Below are positions 18,113-27,004 of a DNA stretch of 64,000 nucleotides, in pieces. Each line of letters starts with the position of its first letter. The stretch's first letter is position 1. Origin of the DNA: Streptomyces cathayae (GTDB lineage Bacteria > Actinomycetota > Actinomycetes > Streptomycetales > Streptomycetaceae); the NCBI RefSeq assembly GCF_029760955.1, contig NZ_CP121682.1, positions 4,774,001 to 4,838,000 on the forward strand. The letters are read 5' to 3'. The notes under the pieces are model-generated. The model searched no databases. It was not told the origin of the DNA and worked only from the letters and a program-made list of their open reading frames with translations. A program made the translations under genes and the position numbers.

Positions 18113-18242
18113 ACACCGGGCCCGCGCACCCGGCACCGGGCGCCGCGGGCGCGCACTGTGCAGAACGTCCAAGTTCCACCCCGTGTTTTGTACACATACG
18201 GCTCATGACGGGCCCCCTGCGGGGGGCGATAGCCTGGGTGCC

Positions 18243-18641
18243 GTGATCAGCGCGATAGCTCGCGGGGACCTCGCCGTCCCCGCCGTGCGCCCGGAGAGCA
18301 CGGACGACATCCGTGACCGGGCGGAACTCGCTGGTCCTCGTGGGCGGAAGGGGACCCGAAGGGTTCCAGGGACGCGCGGCACTCCCCGGGCGCGGACGCG
18401 GAAGAGAGCAGCGTCACACCCGGCGGGCGCGTCGAAGTCGGCAGAGAAGCCCCCGCTCGTCTCATCTTGCGGCATAGCGTCGGAACGGACCGGACACCCC
18501 CGTGTCGTACCACCGCACCGCAGGCGCGGAGACCGTACTTCCTTCTACGTCACGCAACGGCGCGCGACAGGAGTCAGAGGACAATGCAGACCAAGCTGGA
18601 CGAAGCCAAGGCCGAGCTGCTCGAAAAGGCCGCCCGGGTAG
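18243..18641 (+). CDS. Possible small leaderless ORF overlapping the glutamate dehydrogenase start
   Basis: A 132-codon open frame begins with GTG at 18243 (protein start VISAIARGDLAVPAVRPEST) and runs 58 bases into the glutamate dehydrogenase gene in another frame. A GATAGCCT box at 18228-18235 ends 7 bases before the GTG, the spacing seen at leaderless starts, and there is no ribosome site. After the first ~35 residues the product is basic and low in complexity, so only the start may be meaningful. It could be a real small protein, an upstream regulatory ORF, or chance in high-GC DNA. The rest of the 18113-18583 gap holds the dehydrogenase promoter and an AGAGG ribosome site. Confidence 0.3.
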   Translation: MISAIARGDLAVPAVRPESTDDIRDRAELAGPRGRKGTRRVPGTRGTPRARTRKRAASHPAGASKSAEKPPLVSSCGIASERTGHPRVVPPHRRRGDRTSFYVTQRRATGVRGQCRPSWTKPRPSCSKRPPG

Positions 18642-21600
18642 CTGAGAACAGCCCGGCCGGCGGGAAACTGCCGACCGGGACGACGGACAAGGGCATGCCC
18701 GACCGGGACACCGTGCTCGCGTTCCTCCAGCGCTACTACCTGCACACCGCCCCGGAGGACCTCCTCGGCCGCGACCCGGTCGACGTCTTCGGAGCAGCCG
18801 TCGCGCACTTCCGGCTGGCCGGGAACCGTCCGCAGGGCACCGCCAACGTCAAGGTCCACACCCCCACCGTCGAGGAGAACGGCTGGACCTGCAGCCACTC
18901 CGTCGTCGAGGTGGTCACCGACGACATGCCCTTCCTCGTCGACTCCGTCACCAACGAGCTGACCCGCCAGGGCCGGGGCATCCACGTCGTCATCCACCCG
19001 CAGATCGTGGTCCGCCGCGACCTCACCGGGCAGCTGATCGAGGTGCTCGCCACCCCGCCCGCCGACGACCTCCCGCACGACGCCCACACCGAGTCCTGGA
19101 TCCACGTCGAGATCGACCGCGAGACCGACCGCGGCGACCTCAAGCAGATCACCGCCGACCTGCTGCGCGTCCTGTCCGACGTCCGCGAGGCCGTCGAGGA
19201 CTGGGGCAAGATGCGGCAGGCCGCCGTTGAACTGGCCGAGGGACTGCCCGACGAGCCCGTCCCCGGGGACGTGCCGGAGCAGCAGGGCGAGGAGGCCCGG
19301 GAGCTGCTGCGCTGGCTCGCCGACGACCACTTCACCTTCCTCGGCTACCGCGAGTACCAGCTGCGCGACGACGACTCCCTCGGCGCCCTGCCCGGCACCG
19401 GTCTGGGCATCCTGCGTGCCGACCCGCACCACGCCACCCCGGAGGGCCACCCGGTCAGCCCGTCCTTCGAGCGGCTGCCCGCCGACGCCCGCGCCAAGGC
19501 GCGCGAGCACAAGCTGCTCGTGCTGACCAAGGCCAACAGCCGGGCCACCGTGCACCGACCGTCGTACCTGGACTACGTCGGCGTCAAGAAGTTCGACGCC
19601 GACGGCAACGTCGTCGGTGAGCGCCGCTTCCTCGGACTGTTCTCCTCCGCCGCCTACACCGAGTCCGTCCGCCGGGTCCCGGTGATCCGCCGCAAGGTCG
19701 AGGAGGTCCTCGAGCGGGCCGGCTTCTCGCCGCACAGCCACGACGGGCGCGACCTGCTGCAGATCCTGGAGACCTACCCGCGCGACGAGCTCTTCCAGAC
19801 CCCGGTCGACGAGCTCCAGGCCATCGCCACCTCGGTGCTCTACCTCCAGGAACGCCGCCGCCTGCGGCTCTACCTGCGCCAGGACGAGTACGGGCGCTAC
19901 TACTCCGCCCTCGTCTACCTCCCGCGCGACCGCTACACCACCGGGGTGCGCCTGAGGATCATCGACATCCTCAAGGAGGAGCTCGGCGGCATCAGCGCCG
20001 ACTTCACCGTCTGGAACACCGAGTCGATCCTCTCCCGGCTGCACTTCGTGGTCCGTGTCCCGCAGGGCACCGAGCTGCGCCAGCTGTCCGACACCGACAA
20101 GGAGCGCATCGAGGCCCGCCTGGTCGAGGCCGCCCGCTCCTGGGCCGACGGCTTCGGCGAGGCACTCACCGCCGAGCTGGGCGAGGAGCGCGCCGCCGAA
20201 CTGCTGCGCCGCTACGCGGGCGCCTTCGCCGAGGGCTACAAGGACGACCACACCCCGCGCAGCGCCGTCGCCGACATCGTCCGGCTGGAACAGCTCGACG
20301 AGGAGAAGAACTTCGAGCTCAGCCTGTACGAGCCGGTGGGCGCGGCCCCCGAGGAGCGCCGCTTCAAGATCTACCGCCAGGGCGAGGCCGTCTCCCTGTC
20401 CGCCGTGCTGCCCGTGCTCCAGCGGCTCGGCGTCGAGGTCGTCGACGAGCGGCCCTACGAGCTGCGCCGCGCCGACCACAGCGTCGCCTGGGTCTACGAC
20501 TTCGGGCTGCGGATGCCCGAGGTGCCCGGCGCCGAGCACCTCGGGGACGACGCCCGTGAGCGGTTCCAGGACGCCTTCGCCGCGACCTGGACCGGCAAGG
20601 CGGAGAACGACGGCTTCAACGCCCTCGTACTGAGCGCCGGGCTGGACTGGCGGCAGGCGACGGTACTGCGCGCGTACGCCAAGTACCTGCGCCAGGCCGG
20701 CTCCACGTTCAGCCAGGACTACATGGAGGACACCCTCCGCAACAACGTCCACACCACCCGGCTGCTCGTCTCCCTGTTCGAGGCGCGGATGTCGCCGGAG
20801 CGGCAGGGCGCCGGGTTCGAGCTGCTGGACGCCCTGCTGGAGGAGATCGACGCCGCCCTCGACCAGGTCGCCTCGCTCGACGAGGACCGCATCCTGCGTT
20901 CCTTCCTCACCGTGATCAAGGCGACGCTGCGCACCAACTTCTTCCAGCAGTCGGGTGACGGCCGCCCGCACGACTACATCTCCATGAAGTTCGACCCGCA
21001 GGCCATCCCCGACCTGCCGGCGCCGCGTCCGGCGTTCGAGATCTGGGTGTACTCGCCGCGGGTCGAGGGCGTGCACATGCGCTACGGCAAGGTGGCGCGC
21101 GGCGGCCTGCGCTGGTCGGACCGCCGGGAGGACTTCCGCACCGAGATCCTCGGCCTGGTCAAGGCGCAGATGGTGAAGAACACCGTCATCGTGCCGGTCG
21201 GCGCCAAGGGCGGCTTCGTCGCCAAGCAGCTGCCCGACCCGTCCGTGGACCGCGACGCCTGGATGGCCGAGGGCGTCGCCTCCTACCGGACGTTCATCTC
21301 GGCGCTGCTCGACATCACCGACAACATGGTGGCCGGCCAGGTCGTGCCCCCGGTGGACGTCGTCCGGCACGACGGGGACGACAACTACCTCGTCGTCGCG
21401 GCCGACAAGGGCACCGCGCGGTTCTCGGACATCGCCAACGAGGTCGCCGAGTCCTACGACTTCTGGCTCGGCGACGCCTTCGCCTCCGGCGGCAGCGCCG
21501 GATACGACCACAAGGGCATGGGTATCACCGCCCGCGGCGCCTGGGAGTCCGTCAAGCGGCACTTCCGGGAGCTGGGTGTGGACACCCAGAGCCAGGAGTT

Positions 21601-23509
21601 CACGGCCGTCGGCATCGGGGACATGTCCGGTGACGTGTTCGGCAACGGCATGCTGCGCAGCGAGCACATCCGGCTGGTCGCCGCCTTCGACCACCGGCAC
21701 ATCTTCATCGACCCGAACCCGGACGCGGCCGCCGGCTACGCCGAGCGCCGCCGCCTGTTCGAGCTGCCGCGCAGTTCCTGGGCGGACTACGACACGGGCC
21801 TGCTGTCGGCCGGCGGCGGGGTCTTCCCGCGCAGCGCCAAGTCCATCCCGGTCAACGCCCAGATCCGCGAGGCCCTCGGCCTCGAGGAGAGCGTCACCAA
21901 GGCGACCCCGGCCGACCTGATGAAGGCGATCCTCAAGGCACCGGTCGACCTGCTGTGGAACGGCGGCATCGGTACGTACGTCAAGGCGTCCACCGAGTCC
22001 AACGCGGACGTCGGCGACAAGGCCAACGACGCCATCCGCGTCGACGGCAGGGACCTGCGGGTCGCCGTCGTCGGCGAGGGCGGCAACCTGGGCTTCACCC
22101 AGCTCGGCCGGATCGAGGTCGCGCTGCACGGCGGCCGGATCAACACCGACGCCATCGACAACAGCGCGGGCGTGGACACCTCCGACCACGAGGTGAACAT
22201 CAAGATCCTGCTCAACGGCCTGGTCACGGACGGCGACATGACGGTCAAGCAGCGCAACAAGCTGCTCGCCTCGATGACCGACGAGGTCGGCCGGATGGTG
22301 CTGCGCACCAACTACGCGCAGAACACCGCCATCGCCAACGCCCTGGCCCAGTCCAAGGACATGCTCCACGCCCAGCAGCGTTTCCTGAAGCACCTGGTGC
22401 GCGAGGGTCACCTCGACCGGGCCCTGGAGTTCCTGCCCACCGACCGCCAGATCCGCGAGCGGCTGGCCGCCGGGCAGGGCCTGACCGGCCCGGAGACGGC
22501 CGTCCTGCTGGCGTACACGAAGATCACGGTCGCCGAGGAGCTGCTGAGCACCTCGCTGCCCGAGGACCCGTACCTCAAGAACCTGCTGCACGCGTACTTC
22601 CCGGCCCCGCTGCGCGAGCAGTTCCTCGACCGGATCGACGGCCACCCGCTGCGCCGTGAGATCACCACGACCGTCCTGGTCAACGACACGGTCAACACCG
22701 GCGGTACGACGTACCTGCACCGGATGCGCGAGGAGACGGGCGCGTCGCTGGAGGAGATCGTCCGGGCCCAGACCGTGGCCCGCGCGATCTTCCGTTCCGC
22801 CCTGGTGTGGGACGCCGTCGAGGAGCTCGACACCAAGGTCGACGCGGACGTCCAGACCCGGATCCGGCTGCACTCGCGGCGGCTGGTGGAGCGCGGTACG
22901 CGCTGGCTGCTCAACAACCGGCCGCAGCCGCTGGAGCTCGAGGAGACGGTGGCGTTCTTCGCCGAGCGCGTCGAGCAGGTCTGGTCGCAGCTGCCCAAGC
23001 TGCTGCGCGGCGCGGACCTGGAGTGGTTCCAGAAGATCTACGACGAGCTGACGGGCGTCGGCGTCCCCGGCGAACTCGCCACCCGCGTGGCCGGCTTCTC
23101 CTCCGCGTTCGCGGCGATCGACATCGTCTCGGTGGCCGACCGCATGGGCAAGGAGCCGCTGGACGTCGCCGAGGTGTACTACGACCTCGCCGACCGGCTC
23201 TCCATCACCCAGCTGATGGACAGGATCAGTGAGCTGCCCCGCGCGGACCGCTGGCAGTCCATGGCCCGCGCGGCGATCCGCGAGGACCTGTACGCGGCGC
23301 ACGCGGCGGTGACGGCCGAGGTGCTGGCGCAGGGCAACGGCACGGCGTCACCGCAGCAGCGGTTCCAGGTGTGGGAGGAGAAGAACGAGGCCCTCCTCGG
23401 CCGGGCCCGCACCACTCTGGAGGAGATCCGCAGCTCGGACACGTTCGACCTGGCCAACCTGTCCGTGGCGATGCGGACGATGCGCACGCTGCTGCGTCCG
23501 CACGCGTAG
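18584..23509 (+). CDS. gdh: Large NAD-dependent glutamate dehydrogenase (~180 kDa class)
   Basis: A 1641-residue enzyme that oxidatively deaminates glutamate to 2-oxoglutarate with NAD, for use of glutamate as carbon and nitrogen source. Length and pattern match the 180-kDa class first described from Streptomyces clavuligerus. The N-terminal ~650 residues carry regulatory ACT-like regions (FLVDSVTNELTRQGRGIHVVIHPQ). The catalytic core has RGGLRWSDRREDFRTEILGL, VGAKGGFVAKQLPD (substrate Lys) and GIGDMSGDVFGNGML (nucleotide binding). The C-terminal helical region is conserved in this class. The ATG at 18584 follows AGAGG. A hairpin 29 bases after the stop terminates it. Confidence 0.95.
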   Translation: MQTKLDEAKAELLEKAARVAENSPAGGKLPTGTTDKGMPDRDTVLAFLQRYYLHTAPEDLLGRDPVDVFGAAVAHFRLAGNRPQGTANVKVHTPTVEENGWTCSHSVVEVVTDDMPFLVDSVTNELTRQGRGIHVVIHPQIVVRRDLTGQLIEVLATPPADDLPHDAHTESWIHVEIDRETDRGDLKQITADLLRVLSDVREAVEDWGKMRQAAVELAEGLPDEPVPGDVPEQQGEEARELLRWLADDHFTFLGYREYQLRDDDSLGALPGTGLGILRADPHHATPEGHPVSPSFERLPADARAKAREHKLLVLTKANSRATVHRPSYLDYVGVKKFDADGNVVGERRFLGLFSSAAYTESVRRVPVIRRKVEEVLERAGFSPHSHDGRDLLQILETYPRDELFQTPVDELQAIATSVLYLQERRRLRLYLRQDEYGRYYSALVYLPRDRYTTGVRLRIIDILKEELGGISADFTVWNTESILSRLHFVVRVPQGTELRQLSDTDKERIEARLVEAARSWADGFGEALTAELGEERAAELLRRYAGAFAEGYKDDHTPRSAVADIVRLEQLDEEKNFELSLYEPVGAAPEERRFKIYRQGEAVSLSAVLPVLQRLGVEVVDERPYELRRADHSVAWVYDFGLRMPEVPGAEHLGDDARERFQDAFAATWTGKAENDGFNALVLSAGLDWRQATVLRAYAKYLRQAGSTFSQDYMEDTLRNNVHTTRLLVSLFEARMSPERQGAGFELLDALLEEIDAALDQVASLDEDRILRSFLTVIKATLRTNFFQQSGDGRPHDYISMKFDPQAIPDLPAPRPAFEIWVYSPRVEGVHMRYGKVARGGLRWSDRREDFRTEILGLVKAQMVKNTVIVPVGAKGGFVAKQLPDPSVDRDAWMAEGVASYRTFISALLDITDNMVAGQVVPPVDVVRHDGDDNYLVVAADKGTARFSDIANEVAESYDFWLGDAFASGGSAGYDHKGMGITARGAWESVKRHFRELGVDTQSQEFTAVGIGDMSGDVFGNGMLRSEHIRLVAAFDHRHIFIDPNPDAAAGYAERRRLFELPRSSWADYDTGLLSAGGGVFPRSAKSIPVNAQIREALGLEESVTKATPADLMKAILKAPVDLLWNGGIGTYVKASTESNADVGDKANDAIRVDGRDLRVAVVGEGGNLGFTQLGRIEVALHGGRINTDAIDNSAGVDTSDHEVNIKILLNGLVTDGDMTVKQRNKLLASMTDEVGRMVLRTNYAQNTAIANALAQSKDMLHAQQRFLKHLVREGHLDRALEFLPTDRQIRERLAAGQGLTGPETAVLLAYTKITVAEELLSTSLPEDPYLKNLLHAYFPAPLREQFLDRIDGHPLRREITTTVLVNDTVNTGGTTYLHRMREETGASLEEIVRAQTVARAIFRSALVWDAVEELDTKVDADVQTRIRLHSRRLVERGTRWLLNNRPQPLELEETVAFFAERVEQVWSQLPKLLRGADLEWFQKIYDELTGVGVPGELATRVAGFSSAFAAIDIVSVADRMGKEPLDVAEVYYDLADRLSITQLMDRISELPRADRWQSMARAAIREDLYAAHAAVTAEVLAQGNGTASPQQRFQVWEEKNEALLGRARTTLEEIRSSDTFDLANLSVAMRTMRTLLRPHA

Positions 23510-23537
23510 GCCGCGGCGCCGGCCCGGCGCTGACGCA

Positions 23538-23579
23538 CACGGGGGTGCCCCGGACCATCGGGTCCGGAGCACCCCCGTG
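23538..23579 (+). terminator. Terminator after glutamate dehydrogenase
   Basis: Arms around 23538-23556 and 23560-23579 pair over about 18 bases with one mismatch and a very short loop. It lies 29 bases after the stop codon and ahead of the next gene's start region. Confidence 0.8.
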
Positions 23580-23626
23580 GTGTGCTCGGGGTGCCCCGGA
23601 GCGGATGGGGTGTTAAGGCTCTGAGG

Positions 23627-25303
23627 GTGAGTGTCCGTCCTGCCCGCTCCGCTCGCCCCGCCCGATCCGGCCGGCCCGGCCGTTCTGCCGGTACCCGGTG
23701 GTCCGTCCTGCCCGGGGGGACCGGCAGGCCGCGTGCCGCGCCCCGGCCGGCGGACATCGCCCGCACCGCCGTCCAGGTCGCCGCCGGGCTGACCCTGGTC
23801 CTGCTGCTCGCGGTGATCGTCCGCCTCCCGTGGGCCGGCGACCTCGGCATGCACGCGGCGACCCTGCAACGCCTGCGGCACGACCTGGCCGACCCCGGCA
23901 ACCCCCTGGTCGACGCGGACACGCAGAGCCCGTACTACTCGCCGTGGACCGTGCTGCTCGGCGGCCTCGCCCGGCTGTCGGGGCTGTCGGGGCTGTCGGT
24001 CTTCGTGGTGCTGCGGCTCGCCGCCCTGGCCGGACTCGCGCTGCTGGTGACGGGCGTATGGCGCTACGTACGGGCACTGACCGCACGCGGAACGGCCCGC
24101 GGGACCGGGACCCCGGCCGCGCACGGGGCCCCGGCCGCGCACGGGACCCCGGCCGCATACGGGGCGGGGCCGCGGGCCGTCTTCGCGCTCGCCCTGCTGA
24201 GCCTGCTGTTCCTGTGGGGCACGACCCCGTTCCTGTGGAGCGGCTTCCCGGGCCTCCACTCGCTCGCGCTGACGGTCTCCTACCCGAGCACCCTCGCCCT
24301 CGGCCTCGCCTTCCACCTCTGGGCCTGGCTGACGGCCGCGCTGCGCCGCCGGGCCGGGTGGGGAACGTGGGCGGGGCTGGGCACGCTGTGGGCGGTGATC
24401 CTGCTGTGCCACCAGTTCACCGGCGTCGTGGCCACGCTCGGCGCCCTCGCCACGGTGCTGTCGGCCCGGCCCGCGCGGCTGCCGCGGGCGGTGTGGCCGC
24501 GGCTCGGCGCCGGACTGCTGCTGGGCGTCCTCGTGCTGTGGGCCTGGCCGTACTACGACTTCTTCGCGCTGACGGGCGCCGGCGCCCGACTGGAGTCGGT
24601 GCACCGGGAGCTGTACCGGGACCTGCCGGCCCGGTTCGGGCTCGTGCTGCTCGGCGTGGCCGCGCTGGCGGTGCGGTGGCGGCGCGACCGGTGGGACCCG
24701 CTCGCGCTGTTCTTCGCGCTGGGCGCGCTGGTCTTCGCGGCGGGCTGGCTGACCGGCCACCACGCGTGGGGGCGCGCCCTGCCCGCCGTGCTGATCCCGG
24801 CGCAGCTCGCGGCCGCCCTGGAGACGTTCGGCGCGGCACGGCGCACACTGCGCGCCGGGTGGGCCGTCGTCCTGGCCGGTGCGCTGGCCGTCGGCGCGTG
24901 GGCACAGGCGGGAGCGGTGGGCTACGTCGTCCCGCGCGACGCGCTGCCCCGGGTGGCCGAGGCCCGGTACCGGGAGCCGTGGACGGGGTACCACTGGATG
25001 ACACCGTGGGTGGAGTACGGGGACGTCGTCATGGCCGAGACGGAACCGGCCCGCCGGATTCCCGCGTACGGGCCCTACACGGTCGCCCCCGGTTACCCCG
25101 ACTTCTTCCTGCCGGACGAGAAGCGCAGGGCGGCGGCCACGGAGCGGTACTTCGCACCGAGCACACCGCAGCGGGTGCGCCGGGGCATCGAGCGGACGTA
25201 CGGAGTGCGGTGGGTGGTGGACACGACGGGCACGCTGCACGACACCGGGCTGCGGGCCGTGACCCGGGGACCGGAGGGCCAGACGCTCTACGCGGTGCGC
25301 TGA
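23627..25303 (+). CDS. Multipass membrane protein, GT-C glycosyltransferase-like
   Basis: A 558-residue integral membrane protein with roughly 10-12 hydrophobic segments. After the first one an extracytoplasmic loop contains GDLGMHAATLQRLRHD, the acidic-loop arrangement seen in lipid-phosphate-sugar-dependent GT-C enzymes. The last ~130 residues are soluble (PYTVAPGYPDFFLPDEKRR) and probably outside the membrane. A GT-C-type sugar transferase acting on wall polymers or proteins is an inference from topology and neighbours. Three 18-base repeats at 24110-24163 encode PAAHG-type units in a loop. The GTG at 23627 is chosen (AAGG upstream). The gene ends 9 bases from the convergent glycosyltransferase. 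Confidence 0.65.
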   Translation: MSVRPARSARPARSGRPGRSAGTRWSVLPGGTGRPRAAPRPADIARTAVQVAAGLTLVLLLAVIVRLPWAGDLGMHAATLQRLRHDLADPGNPLVDADTQSPYYSPWTVLLGGLARLSGLSGLSVFVVLRLAALAGLALLVTGVWRYVRALTARGTARGTGTPAAHGAPAAHGTPAAYGAGPRAVFALALLSLLFLWGTTPFLWSGFPGLHSLALTVSYPSTLALGLAFHLWAWLTAALRRRAGWGTWAGLGTLWAVILLCHQFTGVVATLGALATVLSARPARLPRAVWPRLGAGLLLGVLVLWAWPYYDFFALTGAGARLESVHRELYRDLPARFGLVLLGVAALAVRWRRDRWDPLALFFALGALVFAAGWLTGHHAWGRALPAVLIPAQLAAALETFGAARRTLRAGWAVVLAGALAVGAWAQAGAVGYVVPRDALPRVAEARYREPWTGYHWMTPWVEYGDVVMAETEPARRIPAYGPYTVAPGYPDFFLPDEKRRAAATERYFAPSTPQRVRRGIERTYGVRWVVDTTGTLHDTGLRAVTRGPEGQTLYAVR

Positions 25304-25312
25304 CCGGGCACC

Positions 25313-27004
25313 TCACCGACCCAGCGCGTTCGCCACCGGACGGGCCAGCCGCCGTACCGCCGGGCGGATCACCCGGGCCGTCACCCCCACGGGCTCCCAG
25401 CGGATCTGCAGGCGGCCCGCGCCGTGGCCCTCCGGTTCGACGGTGACGCGGTGCGGGGCCGTGCCACGGCGGTACGGGACACGGGCGGTGAACGGGGCGA
25501 AGGCCAGGGGCGCCAGCAGGGGACCCGTGTTGCCCTGCCCCCGGAGGGTGAGGCGGAGCAGCGGATGGCGCACCCCGGCGAACCCGCCCAGCGGCAGGGA
25601 GGCGGCCGCCGGGTCGAGGCCGACGCGGCCCTCGAAGACACCGGGACGGACGAGGGAGAGGCGGAAGGGCACGGTGAGGCGGCGCCGGCCGGGAGAGAGG
25701 AGGAGGGTCGCGCGCTGCGGGCCGAGCGGGAGGCGCAGCGCCGGATCGTAGGTACGCACCGTCAGTTCGACCGGTCCGCCGAGGCCTCGGGCGATGTCCG
25801 TGATCTCGTGCCGGAACAGGGCGGTGGGGAAGGGACGGACGTCCGGTTCCAGGTCGGAGAGGTCCAGTTCGGCGCGGGCGGCGGCGGACGCGGGAATCCG
25901 GTCGCCCCAGTAGGCGCGGCCGTCCGGGCCCACGGTCAGCTGCCTCGGGGCGATGTCGTGGCCCAGACCGCGGGCCGCCTGCCGGACCTCGGACAGGCGG
26001 CGGTCGCGGAGCAACTGGAGGACGACCCGTTCGGCGCGCGGGAGGCGGGCGTACGCGCCGGGCGACAGCGTCTCCAGGTACGGGTTCAGCAGGTCCGCGA
26101 AGCCCGCGAGCCACTCGTCGTCCCGGTGGGGCAGGTCGCCCGTGTACATCCGGACGTCGTGCTTGAGGAACTTGTGGTCCTTGTCCGCACGCAGCGACGC
26201 GTGCCCGCTCTCGACGAGGAAGGCGTCGATGAGGTGCTGGACGTGGACCCGGTCGCGGACGTTGGCCGGCTTGTGCCGCTGGTTGGAGATGGACGCCGAC
26301 TCCTGGGCGGCGTAGGGCGTGATGTACCAGAGGTACACCGGCTCCGGGACGATCGTGAACCTCCTCGCCAGGCAGTACGCCTGCGCCGAGAACAACTGGT
26401 CCTCGTAGTGGATGCCCTCGGGGAAACGCAGGCCGTGCCGGTCGAGGAAGGCCCGGGAGTACATCTTGCCGGTCGACAGGTGCTCGAAGAACAGCCGCGG
26501 ATCGGCCTCGATGCCGTCCAGGGTGCGGCGCTCGCGCACCAGGTGCGGCATCCAGGTGGAGCGGCGGCCGGTGTCGGTGCGGACACGCCGGATCGCGCCC
26601 ATCGCGAAGTCGATGTCCCGTTCGCGGTGGGCGGCGAGCAGCAACGCCACGGCGTCCTGGGGGAGTTCGTCGTCGCTGTCGAGGAACATCAGATACGGTG
26701 CGCGGGCGGTCTCCAGGGCGCGGTTGCGGGGCGCGCTGCAGCCGCCGCTGTTGTACGGCAGGCGCAGATACCGGATACGCGGGTCCGCAGCCACCAACCG
26801 CCGTGCCACCTCGGGGGTCTCGTCCGTCGAGTGGTCGTCGCTGACGACGATCTCGAGGTCGCGGTGGGTCTGCCGGCGGACCGACTCGACCGCGCGGGGG
26901 AGGCGTTCGGCGTCGTTGTGGACGATGACCGTCACGGTGACGTCGGGTACGGGGGGCGCGTCGGATGCTTCTCGAGGGCTGTGCTCCTCGGCGGGTGGCT
27001 TCAT
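25313..27004 (-). CDS. GT2-family glycosyltransferase with beta-rich C-terminal domain
   Basis: A 563-residue enzyme. The N-terminal GT-A domain (about 25-260) shows VTVTVIVHNDAERLPRAVES, VSDDHSTDETPEV, the SGGCSAPRN loop and the metal-binding FLDSDDELP. A middle helical region follows (HYEDQLFSAQAYCLARRF), and the last ~200 residues are rich in short strands with no recognised domain. The ATG at 27004 overlaps the TGA of the upstream gene by one base, so they are coupled. By context it should add sugars to the glycopolymer made by its neighbour. It is a clear paralogue of the enzyme at 33202-34809. Confidence 0.85.
   Translation of the reverse strand: MKPPAEEHSPREASDAPPVPDVTVTVIVHNDAERLPRAVESVRRQTHRDLEIVVSDDHSTDETPEVARRLVAADPRIRYLRLPYNSGGCSAPRNRALETARAPYLMFLDSDDELPQDAVALLLAAHRERDIDFAMGAIRRVRTDTGRRSTWMPHLVRERRTLDGIEADPRLFFEHLSTGKMYSRAFLDRHGLRFPEGIHYEDQLFSAQAYCLARRFTIVPEPVYLWYITPYAAQESASISNQRHKPANVRDRVHVQHLIDAFLVESGHASLRADKDHKFLKHDVRMYTGDLPHRDDEWLAGFADLLNPYLETLSPGAYARLPRAERVVLQLLRDRRLSEVRQAARGLGHDIAPRQLTVGPDGRAYWGDRIPASAAARAELDLSDLEPDVRPFPTALFRHEITDIARGLGGPVELTVRTYDPALRLPLGPQRATLLLSPGRRRLTVPFRLSLVRPGVFEGRVGLDPAAASLPLGGFAGVRHPLLRLTLRGQGNTGPLLAPLAFAPFTARVPYRRGTAPHRVTVEPEGHGAGRLQIRWEPVGVTARVIRPAVRRLARPVANALGR

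Noticed and set aside
18545..23302. A 1585-codon open frame antisense to glutamate dehydrogenase
   Set aside because: It mirrors the third-position GC bias of the real gene; the product is Val/Leu/Gly/Asp-rich with no motifs, and the plus-strand gene has clear domains.
23582..25303. A longer start for the GT-C-like protein at 23582
   Set aside because: The extra residues come from the terminator flank of the previous gene and look non-coding; the GTG at 23627 has a better upstream site.
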